From Telmatospirillum sp. J64-1 (GTDB lineage: Bacteria > Pseudomonadota > Alphaproteobacteria > Rhodospirillales > Magnetospirillaceae), in assembly GCF_006980715.1 (NCBI RefSeq), contig NZ_SBHN01000017.1:55198-119197 (forward strand): a stretch of 64,000 nt of DNA. Direction: 5' to 3'. A program made the position numbers and the translations under genes. The notes beneath the pieces are model-generated. The model saw only the letters and a list, made by a program, of their open reading frames with translations, was not told where the DNA came from and made no database searches. Below, one piece after another: positions 1 to 8,048 of this stretch; within the stretch, counting starts at the first letter, position 1; each line of letters starts with the position of its first letter.

Positions 1-780
1 GCCTCGTCGGACCATGGACGATATTTCGCAAAGATGCTGCTGCATCGCCTCGGTGTCGGCGAAAGGCATGGCAAGACCGGCCCCGACACCCCGGGCCGGG
101 CAGATCGCGCCGAAGAGGTAGGCGCTTTCATAGCGCTGGTCGGCGGGTTGACGTGGGCGTGTTCCCCGGCGAGCCCATTGCCGGACAAATGCCGTTCTTC
201 TGCCCGATGCGCGCCTCATCCTGGGACCAGATTTCGATCTTTCGATCGTGTGCGCGTGGTGGCAGATGCGCTTTCAGCGTCGAGGCGAAGTTTTGAACGC
301 TTCCATCACACCGGCGTCCTGCCCGGGATGATGCGGGCGGGCGCTGATGTGCGAGAAGCCGAGGTGCTTCAGGAGCTTGCCAACCGTCCGCTCATGATAG
401 ACCACGCCGAAGCGCTCCTCGATCAATCGCTGAAGATCAACACGGCGCCAGCGCACTACGCCATGGGTTGCGCGATCCGGGCCGGTCTCGATAAGGCCCG
501 CCAGCTCCTGATGTTGCTCCGACGACAAACGGCGCGGATTTCCGCGACGGCGATTGTCCTTCAACCCCTCCGGGCCGAGCGCGTTGAACCGATGCACCCA
601 GTCCCGCAGCGTCTGGCGGTCCATGCCGCCGATCTTCGCGGCATCCGCCCGGCTCATTCCGTCCAGAATAGCCGCAATCGACAGAAGGCGGCGGCTCTGG
701 CTCGCGTTCTTCGTCAACGCCGCCAGTCGACGCAGTTGTGCAGGCGTATAGCTCGGCTTGACCTCAACGACCTTCGGCAT
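1..780 (-). pseudogene. IS630-family transposase, frameshifted and cut by the window edge
   Basis: The first 168 codons (from the ATG at 780 down to a stop at 274) encode the helix-turn-helix half of an IS630 transposase, with homeodomain-like HTH around residues 10-70. The DDE half continues in other frames. A one-base loss near 286 (AAAAC) moves the reading to the frame with IEIWSQDEARIG. A one-base gain near 192 (ATTTG) moves it again to the frame reading QWARRGTRPRQ and YLFGAICPARG up to base 1. The C-terminal catalytic part lies outside the window. The first shift could in principle be a programmed -1 slip, as known in some IS elements, but the second makes the copy look inactive. Alternatively both are sequencing indels. 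Confidence 0.8.
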
Positions 781-873
781 GGCAGGTTCTCCCTGCCACG
801 GTGAATCACATCAACGCCGAAAGGGGAATCCCTTTCGAGTCAATTGAAGCGCCCGTTGGTATAATGTCTCCGG

Positions 874-1755
874 TCAGGTGCAATTCCTGCGGAACAGCGA
901 AGGCGTCGTCCCTGTCATCTTGCGGAACACGTCCGTGAAATGGCTGTGGCTGGAAAAGCCAAGGGCGAGCGCGATCTCCGTGATCGACGCGCCGTCCGAC
1001 AGCAGCATCTCCTTCGCCTTCTGAATCCGCCGCTCGGTGATGTAGCGGCAAGGAGGCTTGCCAAACGTCGTCTTGAACGCCTTGCCGAAATGATGCGGGC
1101 TGAGTCCTGCTTCCGCGGCGAGCGCTGCGAGCCCGATATCTTCGTCCAGATGCGCCTCGATGAAGTCGACGATCCGCCGCCGGCGCGAGGCGCCGAGACC
1201 GCCCCGGATCGACGGCGGCGGCCTACCGTTTTCGCCATAGGTTTCAAACAAGCGCAGAGCGAGCGAGGTACCGACGAGGTCCAGGCAGAGCCCGCCGCAG
1301 CGGCTATCGTCGATCAAGCTGCGCCTGAGGCAGGCTATCAGCTCCTCGACCGCCGGGTCGCGGAGCGCCGCCCTACCTCTGATCTCGGGCACGCGCCCGT
1401 CGAAGGCGTTGCCGATCGTGCGTTCGATGAAGCTATTTTCCATGGCAATGACGAAGGACTGCTTGTCGGCTGTCCAGCCGACATGGGCGGCCCGATCGGC
1501 CGGGCTCAAATGGAAGTGCCCTGCAGCGACCGAATGCTTCTCGATGCGGCGGCTTTCTGGCAGACGGCAGATGAGATCCAGCGGTTCGCTTTCATGCATG
1601 AAGAGGGCGAACTGTGCCGTGACGATCTGTGTCCCGGGATTGATCGGGATATCGCATCGGCTGACGACAATGCCGTTGCGGGCGATGCGCCGCGTGACAG
1701 ACAGTACCGGGGACGCAATTTCCGACGTGAAATCGACCAGAGTGGTTTCGGCCAT
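874..1755 (-). CDS. AraC-family transcriptional regulator
   Basis: This 293-residue protein has the architecture of an AraC regulator. The N-terminal half (about residues 20-170) resembles the AraC-binding-like sensory domain. Residues about 190-290 form the double helix-turn-helix, with the conserved tail pattern ITEIALALGFSSHSHFTDVFRK followed by GTTPS. The length fits the family. It is encoded divergently from the FseA-like gene, with about 440 bases between them, and lies next to an IS630 copy, so it may be imported cargo. No adjacent catabolic or transport target is in the window, so the ligand and regulon are unknown. Confidence 0.85.
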   Translation of the reverse strand: MAETTLVDFTSEIASPVLSVTRRIARNGIVVSRCDIPINPGTQIVTAQFALFMHESEPLDLICRLPESRRIEKHSVAAGHFHLSPADRAAHVGWTADKQSFVIAMENSFIERTIGNAFDGRVPEIRGRAALRDPAVEELIACLRRSLIDDSRCGGLCLDLVGTSLALRLFETYGENGRPPPSIRGGLGASRRRRIVDFIEAHLDEDIGLAALAAEAGLSPHHFGKAFKTTFGKPPCRYITERRIQKAKEMLLSDGASITEIALALGFSSHSHFTDVFRKMTGTTPSLFRRNCT

Positions 1756-2197
1756 GACGCAATCTCCATCGCCTGAAAATTGATATCTCGGCCGATAGCG
1801 GGTTGCCGGCCTTTAACAAGTTCCATTCCCGGTAGAGTGTGTGTTTCAAAATCGATGATCCTGTGGCAACTTTGTGATGAGGACGGTGCAACTGTGGCAA
1901 TCTCGGGTTTTGTTATCTCTGCCCGAGTTCATTTGTACTTTAATAAAATTCTGTAGTTTGCAGATCTATCCAGGTCTGATGTTGCGAATATTGTAACGAT
2001 TTCCTGAAAGACGCCGCGAAAACACGGAAGCCAACCCGTGTCTCAACTATCGATAGTAATCGATGTCGTCGGCGACCTCCCGCCAGTGACATCGACCTGG
2101 CAGGAGGCGGCTTGTTCCAGGTGCTGTGCGACGGATCGTCAAATGGCCGCGCCGCGTCCGCTACGGCCGGATGGCCTCATGGGAGGAGACAAGCCCC
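1756..2197. other. Intergenic region between araC-type and fseA-type genes
   Basis: About 440 bases without a convincing gene. It is more AT-rich than its surroundings around 1860-2010, which suits divergent promoters for the AraC gene and the FseA-like gene. A purine-rich GGGAGGAG stretch at about 2180-2187 is a plausible ribosome binding site for the ATG at 2198. I see no tRNA or clear operator. Confidence 0.4.
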
Positions 2198-3056
2198 ATG
2201 TCCAAGGAGAAGACCGTCCCCGGCATAAGTCCGCGCGCCGACTGGCGCGATCCCGAAAGTTACAAACCCCTCATCGACCTGGACCGGGCCGGTTGGGCCT
2301 GGGAGTGGCTCAAGCGCAATCCCGACTTCGCCACGGCTGCCGGTGGGCTGCCACAGGTGTCGCCTCCACTCCGTCCGTCCGCCACCGAGCCCCGGCTGAA
2401 GGCCGCTCAGCCCCGAGTCCTCCGTATCCAGAATCCGGGGCCGTTCGAACACTGGGGCGTCTTCTTTCACCACTGGCGTTGCCCTGCCGGCTACGGACGT
2501 CTTTTGGCTGCCCGATCTCAATCCATCGGTGCTCGTCGTGGAAGCGCAGCCCATTGCACCCGGCCACACCGACGCCTTCGACATCCGATGCTTTGCGTCA
2601 ATGACGACCGTGTTGTGCTGCGGCGGATCCGAGCACGTGCTTTTCAGCGATGGCTTGCGCCATCTCCAACTGATGGTGACGGCAGGCAGTGTTCTCGATG
2701 GCCCGGTGTGCCTTCGCTACCTGCTGTCGGGTCTCCGGCACATGGAGGCGAAGGTTCTGACGCTGCAACGCCTGTGCGGGCTTTGCCGCCTCGGCCGTCT
2801 GCCGCGCGGCCTCTTTCCGCCGGAGCGCCGGGTCAGGCGCTGGGCGATGATGCTGCGCGCCTGGGACGGAGAAATGGCGGGCGCGAGCCGGCGGCAGGTT
2901 GCGGCGGCGATCTTCGGGGAGATGGCGGCGCGCGAGCTCTGGGAGTCCGGTTACCGCTCCCGCATGCAACGACTTGTCGGCGAGGCGGAGGAGATGGTCA
3001 GCGGCGGCTACCTGGGACTGCTGAGGCGGGAAACAGAGGGAAAGAGGGGCTTCTGA
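2198..3056 (+). CDS. FseA-like DUF6499/DUF2285 activator, two halves in different frames (+1)
   Basis: The first frame starts at ATG 2198 behind GGGAGGAG and encodes a DUF6499-type N-terminus (DWRDPESY, then LDRAGWAWEWLKRNP). After about 2468 the homology continues in the +1 frame (VFWLPDLNP, then VVVEAQPIAP-like) and ends at 3056 with a DUF2285-type C-terminus rich in helices. The switch falls at GTC TTC TTT C ACC, where tRNA-Phe on UUU can re-pair with the overlapping UUC. In the Mesorhizobium ICE, DUF6499- and DUF2285-type ORFs are fused by a programmed +1 ribosomal frameshift to make the excision activator FseA, so this may be genuine recoding. Against that, the zero frame stays open to 3109 with no early stop, and a simple one-base insertion would look the same. 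Likely role: transcriptional activator of excision or transfer genes. Confidence 0.7.
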
Positions 3057-3120
3057 CGGGTGAAGGGCTGAAGCCGGCGAGAGAACACCGGCCCACCCGC
3101 AACCCGTGAGGAGACCTCCC

Positions 3121-3636
3121 ATGTTCCAGTTCGTCCGCCTGTCCGCCGTCATCGGCATCGTGTTTTTCGCCTGTCTGTCCTTCTGGCCCGCGCTCGACGA
3201 GGAGCATTCCGGCCCGGCCAATGTGATCGACGCCGATACAATCGAAGTGGGCGGCGAGAAGCATCGCCTCTACGGCGTCGATGCCGTGGAGATCGACCAG
3301 CGCTGCCGCCGTCGCGATAGCGCGACATGGCCTTGCGGCAGAGAGGCCGCCGCCGCGCTTACCAAATTTCTCGAAGGCCGAAAGGTCAGTTGCGAAGTCT
3401 GGCAGGGAACGACGCGCGATGCCCATGGCCGGTTCGTATCTGTTTGCTACGCCGGTGGCGACGACATCAGTAGCTGGGTGGCGAAGAACGGCTGGGCGGT
3501 TGCCGATCGCGACGCCAATCGTCTCTACAACTACACAAGCGACGAGGGCACGGCCCGGTTTCTGCGCCGCGGCATCTGGAACGGAACCTTCGATCCGCCC
3601 GCCGAATGGCGGCGCCGGCAGCAGGTAGGAGGGTAG
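3121..3636 (+). CDS. Exported SNase-like (thermonuclease family) protein
   Basis: This 171-residue product starts at ATG 3121, six bases behind GAGGAG. An N-terminal hydrophobic segment (residues 3-24) looks like a signal peptide or membrane anchor. The remainder fits the staphylococcal-nuclease-like OB fold: VIDADTIEVGG, then RLYGVDAVEIDQ, and GRFVSVCYAGGDD with WVAKNGWAVAD. The family hydrolyses nucleic acids. The typical DGDT and R-GID motifs appear here as DADT and YGVDAVE, so the metal site seems kept. It sits between the FseA-like gene and a PP-loop gene, a frequent trio in this element family. Why a conjugative element exports a nuclease is not known. Confidence 0.8.
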   Translation: MFQFVRLSAVIGIVFFACLSFWPALDEEHSGPANVIDADTIEVGGEKHRLYGVDAVEIDQRCRRRDSATWPCGREAAAALTKFLEGRKVSCEVWQGTTRDAHGRFVSVCYAGGDDISSWVAKNGWAVADRDANRLYNYTSDEGTARFLRRGIWNGTFDPPAEWRRRQQVGG

Positions 3637-3638
3637 CC

Positions 3639-4485
3639 ATGAACGCGCTGTTTCCCCCGCCGACCGACATCTCCACCATCAGGCTCCGAGCGCCTTCGCT
3701 CGGCGCCGGTGTGCAGTCTACCACCCTGGCCCTTATGGCCGCCCACGGCGAGGTCGGGCCGATGCCCGACTGCGCCATCTTCGCAGACACCGGCTGGGAG
3801 TCGAAGGCCGTCTATGAGCATCTCGCCTGGCTTAAATTGCCGAATGTATTGCCGTTCCCAGTGCATATCGTGACTGCTGGCAACATCCGCGACGGGCTGG
3901 TCCGCGGCGCGCAGGGCGAGCGCTGGGCCTCGATCCCCGCCTTCACCAAATCCGCATCGGGCAAGGTCGGCATGATCCGCCGGCAGTGCACCAAGGAACT
4001 GAAGATCGTGCCGATCCGCCGCAAGGTGCGTGAGCTGGTCGGGCTCACGGGCAAACGCTCGCCGGGCCGCCCCGTCGTTGAACAGTGGATCGGTATCTCC
4101 CTGGACGAGATCGTGCGTATGAAAATGTCCTTCGAGCCCTGGCAGGTGAACCGCTGGCCCCTCATCGAACTGGGGCATGGCGCGCCGCGACTGCCTGCGC
4201 TGGCTGGAACGGCACGGCTATTCCATGCCGCCCAAGAGCGCCTGCATCGGATGTCCGTATCATTCCGACGTCATGTGGCGGCAGATGCGCGAGGAGGATC
4301 CCGACGGCTTCGCCGATGCTGTCGCCATCGACCGGCTGATCCGCACCGGTTTCCGCAATCTGCGCGGCGAGGTGTATCTCCATCGCTCCTGCGTGCCGCT
4401 CGACGAGGCCGATCTCGACACGCTGGCGAACAAGGGACAACTCGACCTCTTCGCCGACGAATGTGACGGCATGTGCGGCGTGTGA
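3639..4485 (+). pseudogene. PP-loop (PAPS reductase-like) ATPase, frameshifted
   Basis: The gene starts at ATG 3639 (GGAGGG upstream, three bases after the SNase stop) with the nucleotide-binding PP-loop LGAGVQSTTLALMAA near residue 20 and FADTGWES soon after. It continues to about 4170 in one frame and then in the +1 frame (MARRDCLRWLERHGY, then SACIGCPYHSD, with two cysteines) to a stop at 4485. The change coincides with a GGGG run at 4170-4173; one G fewer restores a single ORF of about 281 residues. As written, the product is truncated. Family members resemble PAPS reductase/DndC ATPases; the substrate in this context is unknown. A base-call error in the run is a realistic alternative. 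Confidence 0.7.
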
Positions 4486-4505
4486 CCTGTTTTGCCTGAT
4501 CGCCG

Positions 4506-4542
4506 AAAGGGTCGCTCTCGACAAGTTCGAGAGCGGCCCTTT
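4506..4542 (+). terminator. Strong stem-loop between PP-loop gene and next ORF
   Basis: AAAGGG-T-CGCTCTCG and CGAGAGCG-G-CCCTTT pair over 14 of 15 positions around a 7-base loop. No long T-run follows, so it may act as an attenuator or RNA-stabilising hairpin rather than a classic terminator. Confidence 0.5.
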
Positions 4543-4602
4543 CGCCCGTGACGGGTTGCCAGGTCCGGAACGGTTCTGGGCCGCCCGTCGCGGAGAACAT
4601 CG

Positions 4603-4989
4603 ATGCACGATCGCAATTACAGCGCCACCATCGCCAAGGCCCTCGCCACGCCGGGCGGCCATCTGAAGCTCGGCCGCGGAGGGTTCAGTCTGCACTACCT
4701 GAATGAGTATGGCGGCCAGAGCAGCCTGTCCGGCTACGACTGCGACGCCGTGAAACAGCAGGCCATCGCCGCCGGACTTGCGGTGATCGACAGCCGCTGT
4801 GTCGACTTCGACAAGGTGGTCAGGCTCGCTATCTCCGGGCCGATGATCTGCGTGGGCGGTACGCCCGAGCCTGAACCATGGGGCGCGTTCTCCTATGCCC
4901 CGCTGGTCGTGGTCGCCCGCGTCTACGCCGCAGCCGGGGCGGAGGTCTACAACCTCGACCTGGAGGAAGCGGCGGGGGCGGCGGCCTGA
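4603..4989 (+). CDS. Conserved hypothetical protein of conjugative elements
   Basis: A 128-residue soluble-looking protein (HDRNYSATIAKAL at the N-terminus, acidic C-terminus EVYNLDLEEAAGAAA). No signal peptide, membrane segment or catalytic motif is visible. It lies between the PP-loop gene and parB in the same direction, 117 bases after the former. Codon use matches neighbours, so it is likely a real gene. I do not recognise its function. Confidence 0.6.
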   Translation: MHDRNYSATIAKALATPGGHLKLGRGGFSLHYLNEYGGQSSLSGYDCDAVKQQAIAAGLAVIDSRCVDFDKVVRLAISGPMICVGGTPEPEPWGAFSYAPLVVVARVYAAAGAEVYNLDLEEAAGAAA

Positions 4990-5071
4990 AGAGGGAGAGG
5001 GAAGTGGGTGTCTTCGTGACGAGCCTGGTTGGGGAAAGAGGGCTTTCTCCGGCTCGTCACGGAGAACCGAT

Positions 5072-7162
5072 ATGGCAAACCCCAAGAAAATCTCCCTTTC
5101 CCAGTCCCGGGATATTCCGTTTGACAAACTGGTGCTGTCGAGCCGCAACGTCCGGCGGGTGCGGGCTGGCGTATCGATCGAGGAACTGGCCGAGGACATC
5201 GTCCGGCGCACGCTGTTGCAATCTCTGAGCGTGCGGGCGGTGATCGGCGAGGAAGGTCAGCCCACCGACAAATATGAGGTGCAGGCCGGCGGACGGCGCT
5301 ACCGGGCGCTGGAATTGCTGGTCAAGCAAAAGCGGCTGGCGAAGAACGCGCCGATCCCCTGCATCGTGCGAGTGGACGGCATTCTCGAGGAAGATTCGTT
5401 GGCCGAAAACTGCCAGCGCGTATCGCTCCACCCGTTGGATCAATTCCGCGCCTTCCAGTCGCTCAAGGAGCAGGGCCTCGGCGAGGAGGAGATCGCCGCC
5501 CGCTTCTTTGTGACGCCGCAGATCGTCCGGCAGCGGCTGAAGCTGGCCAGCGTGTCGCCTAGGTTGCTGGAAGTCTATGCCGATGACGAGATGTCGTTGG
5601 AACAGCTCATGAGCTTCACGATTTCCGACGACCATGCCCGGCAGGAGCAGGTCTGGGAAACCGTGCAGCGCGGCTACAACAAGGAGCCCTATTACATCCG
5701 CAAGCTGCTGACGGAAAACACCGTCCGCGCCATTGATAAGCGCGCCCGCTTCGTCGGGCTCGCAGCCTACGAGGAAGCCCGCGGCATCGTGCTGCGCGAC
5801 TTGTTCTCGCAGAATGACGAAGGCTGGCTCCAGGATGTCACGTTGCTGGAGAAGCTTGTCACCGAGAAGCTCGCGGCCGAGGCCAAGACGATCAAGGCCG
5901 AAGGCTGGAAGTGGATCGAGGTCGCTCCGGACTTCCCCTATGGCCACACCGCCGGCCTGCGCCGCGTCATGGGCGAAACGGAGCCGCTGTCCGACGAGGA
6001 GCACGCCCGCCGCGAAGCCCTGCGCTCGGAGTTCGAAGAGATCGAACAGCGCTACTTCCAGGAGAGCGACGAGGACCTGCCCGAAGAGGTCGACCGGCGT
6101 CTCGCCGAGATCGAGGCGGCACTCGATGCCTTCGAGAATCGGCCCGTCATCTACGACGCGCAAGAGGTCGCCCGCGCTGGCGCGTTCGTCTCCATCGACA
6201 GCGACGGCCGGCTGAAGATCGAGCGCGGCTATGTCCGTCCCGAGGACGAAGCACCGGTCGCGGACGACCGGGGTGATGCTAGCGAAGCAAGGGGCGATGT
6301 CGATGCAGCATCGCCAAGTTCCGTCGAAGGCACGCAATTTGCATCCAGTCAGGATCCGACGAACGCAGATTCCTCCGACGCCGACGCGGATGGTGAGGAA
6401 GACGGCCTGAAGCCGCTGTCCGAGCGCCTGGTCATGGAACTGACAGCGCATCGGACACTCGCCCTGCGCGATGCGGTGGCCGGCGATCCGGACATCGCCT
6501 TCCTCGCCGCGCTGCATGCCCTCGTTCTCCAGACCTTCTGGCGTTATCCGACGGCGAGCTGCCTGGAGATTCGCGCGGAAAGCTCAACGCCGACCGTTCA
6601 GGGGCCGGGGCTGAAGGAGAGCCTGTCGGCGACGGCCATCGACGAGCGGCACGCCAACTGGGAAAAGCAACTTCCCGACGAGCCCGACCTACTCTGGGAG
6701 TTCCTTTGCGATTTCGACCACGACAGCCGCATGGCGCTCTTCGCCCATTGCGTATCGCTCACCGTTAACGCAGTGCATGAGCCGTGGAACCGGACACAGG
6801 GACGCCGGCATCATGCCGACCAACTCGCCTGCGCGGTTTCGCTCGACATGACCGCAGCCGGGTGGAAGCCGACGGTGGAGAACTACTTCAATCGCGTGCC
6901 GAAGGCTCGCATCCTCGAGGCGGTCACCGAGGCCAAAGGCGCCGGCATGGCGGAGCTCATCGAAGGTCTGAAGAAGTCCGACATGGCCGAGCAGGCCGAG
7001 CGCCTTCTGGCCGATACCGGCTGGCTGCCCGAGCCGCTGCGCACGCCCGGCGTCGAGACCGTAGTGGTCACGGGCGAACCGGGGTCCCCGGAGCCGGATG
7101 CCTCGCCATCGGAGTCTTCCGCCGCCGCCGAACTTCCGGCTTTCCTCACCGCTGCCGAATAA
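5072..7162 (+). CDS. ParB/Spo0J-like partition or nuclease-family protein
   Basis: A 696-residue protein from ATG 5072. The N-terminal 120 residues match the ParB/Srx fold: PFDKLVLSSRNVRR, then VQAGGRRYRALELL (GGRRYRA box) and LAENCQRVSLHPLDQFRAF (ENxxR motif). A ParB-type HTH follows (EEEIAARFFVTPQIVRQRLKLA). The long C-terminal part carries a negatively charged linker near residues 390-450 and is not diagnostic. It is far longer than chromosomal ParB (about 300 residues) and has no adjacent parA, which is usual for the large ParB-like proteins of ICEs and plasmids of this group. It could bind DNA as a regulator or anti-restriction factor rather than partition DNA. Confidence 0.8.
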   Translation: MANPKKISLSQSRDIPFDKLVLSSRNVRRVRAGVSIEELAEDIVRRTLLQSLSVRAVIGEEGQPTDKYEVQAGGRRYRALELLVKQKRLAKNAPIPCIVRVDGILEEDSLAENCQRVSLHPLDQFRAFQSLKEQGLGEEEIAARFFVTPQIVRQRLKLASVSPRLLEVYADDEMSLEQLMSFTISDDHARQEQVWETVQRGYNKEPYYIRKLLTENTVRAIDKRARFVGLAAYEEARGIVLRDLFSQNDEGWLQDVTLLEKLVTEKLAAEAKTIKAEGWKWIEVAPDFPYGHTAGLRRVMGETEPLSDEEHARREALRSEFEEIEQRYFQESDEDLPEEVDRRLAEIEAALDAFENRPVIYDAQEVARAGAFVSIDSDGRLKIERGYVRPEDEAPVADDRGDASEARGDVDAASPSSVEGTQFASSQDPTNADSSDADADGEEDGLKPLSERLVMELTAHRTLALRDAVAGDPDIAFLAALHALVLQTFWRYPTASCLEIRAESSTPTVQGPGLKESLSATAIDERHANWEKQLPDEPDLLWEFLCDFDHDSRMALFAHCVSLTVNAVHEPWNRTQGRRHHADQLACAVSLDMTAAGWKPTVENYFNRVPKARILEAVTEAKGAGMAELIEGLKKSDMAEQAERLLADTGWLPEPLRTPGVETVVVTGEPGSPEPDASPSESSAAAELPAFLTAAE

Positions 7163-7190
7163 GCGGCTGCTCTCTCAAATCCATTCACTT

Positions 7191-7235
7191 AAGCCCGGTC
7201 CCCGTAAGGCGGAATGTCCGCGCGGGGCCGGGCTT
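7191..7235 (+). terminator. Long GC-rich stem-loop after parB-like gene
   Basis: AAGCCCGG at 7191-7198 pairs with CCGGGCTT at 7228-7235, and the inner CCCC/GGGG also pair. It lies between the parB-like stop and the DUF7007 start without a T-run. It may mark transcript ends or control the downstream gene. Confidence 0.45.
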
Positions 7236-7256
7236 CGCCCATTTCTGGAGGTCGAA

Positions 7257-7856
7257 ATGCCGAACCCGACCAACCCTGCCTACACCCCATGGGGCAAAGC
7301 CGACTATGAAAAGGTCTATGCCGAGGGCATCGTCTTCTACGGCACACCGTCGCATGGCGGCTACAAGCTCGACCGCGAGCGCAACGCCAAGGTTCATCCT
7401 GCTCTGCGCGAGAGAGACGGATTTTACGAAGAGGATTGCGCCTGGGCGAAAGTCGCCTTCACCTTCCCCGAAGTCTTTTCCGAGAAGGACCGCGAAGCGG
7501 CCATCCGCACGCTGAAGGAATGGTATCCCGACGAATACGAGACTGTCGCAGGCGTTATCCTTGCCCCCGGCGAATCCCACGTCAAAGACGAGCGGCTGTT
7601 CCTTGAACGCCACGCCAACGACTGGATCGTCATCAGCGCGATCAGGTCGGACCAGCATCCCGGCATGGTCGAGTGCATCGCCACAATAGGCGGCCGACGC
7701 GGGCAATGGGGCAAGCCCGATTCCGCCGAGCGGCGCTATCTTGTGTCCAATCAGGAATACGACCAGCGCGGCAAATTCGGCTTCGTCATCGATCCCGATC
7801 GCCACGCGCTCTGCGACGATCCCGCCAGCCTCCTCACAGGGAGGGTGGCGTCATGA
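7257..7856 (+). CDS. DUF7007-type hypothetical protein
   Basis: A 199-residue protein starting at ATG 7257 behind TGGAGG. The N-terminus (TPWGKADYEKVYAEGI, then FYGTPSHGGYKLD) matches proteins annotated as DUF7007 in alphaproteobacterial mobile elements. The DPASLLTG end overlaps the next small gene. It has no membrane segment and no recognisable catalytic motif. Function unknown; it is consistently part of this accessory block. Confidence 0.65.
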   Translation: MPNPTNPAYTPWGKADYEKVYAEGIVFYGTPSHGGYKLDRERNAKVHPALRERDGFYEEDCAWAKVAFTFPEVFSEKDREAAIRTLKEWYPDEYETVAGVILAPGESHVKDERLFLERHANDWIVISAIRSDQHPGMVECIATIGGRRGQWGKPDSAERRYLVSNQEYDQRGKFGFVIDPDRHALCDDPASLLTGRVAS

Positions 7857-7960
7857 TCCCTGACCACATCCGCGCCAATTTCCAGACCCTCATGCGTGCC
7901 GCCGAAAACGGCGACCTGGCGGAGAAGAATCCCTACGAGGCTTACCGGCCGCCAGAGTGA
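7853..7960 (+). CDS. Miniature DUF6117-like protein (internal deletion)
   Basis: A 35-residue ORF whose ATG overlaps the previous stop (ATGA), so it is probably translationally coupled. The start (IPDHIRANFQTLMRAAENGDL) and end (NPYEAYRPPE) match the two ends of the DUF6117 small proteins as I recall them, which are roughly twice as long. The central part is missing in frame. It may be a deleted remnant or a minimal functional form. Function unknown. Confidence 0.5.
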   Translation: MIPDHIRANFQTLMRAAENGDLAEKNPYEAYRPPE

Positions 7961-7980
7961 GAGCGGACCGGGATGAGGGT

Positions 7981-8017
7981 AGGCCGGGAGCGGGCAAGAG
8001 AGAGCCTGCCGCGGCCT
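7981..8017 (+). terminator. Imperfect stem-loop with short T-tract upstream of helicase gene
   Basis: AGGCC at 7981-7985 pairs with GGCCT at 8013-8017, with further imperfect G:C pairing inside, followed by TTT. It resembles a weak intrinsic terminator between the DUF6117-like gene and the large helicase gene. Confidence 0.4.
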
Positions 8018-8048
8018 TTTCCTGAAACCTCAATCCCGGAGCAATCTC

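Noticed and set aside
34..804. 256-residue + strand frame at the left edge
   Set aside because: Antisense to the IS630 transposase.
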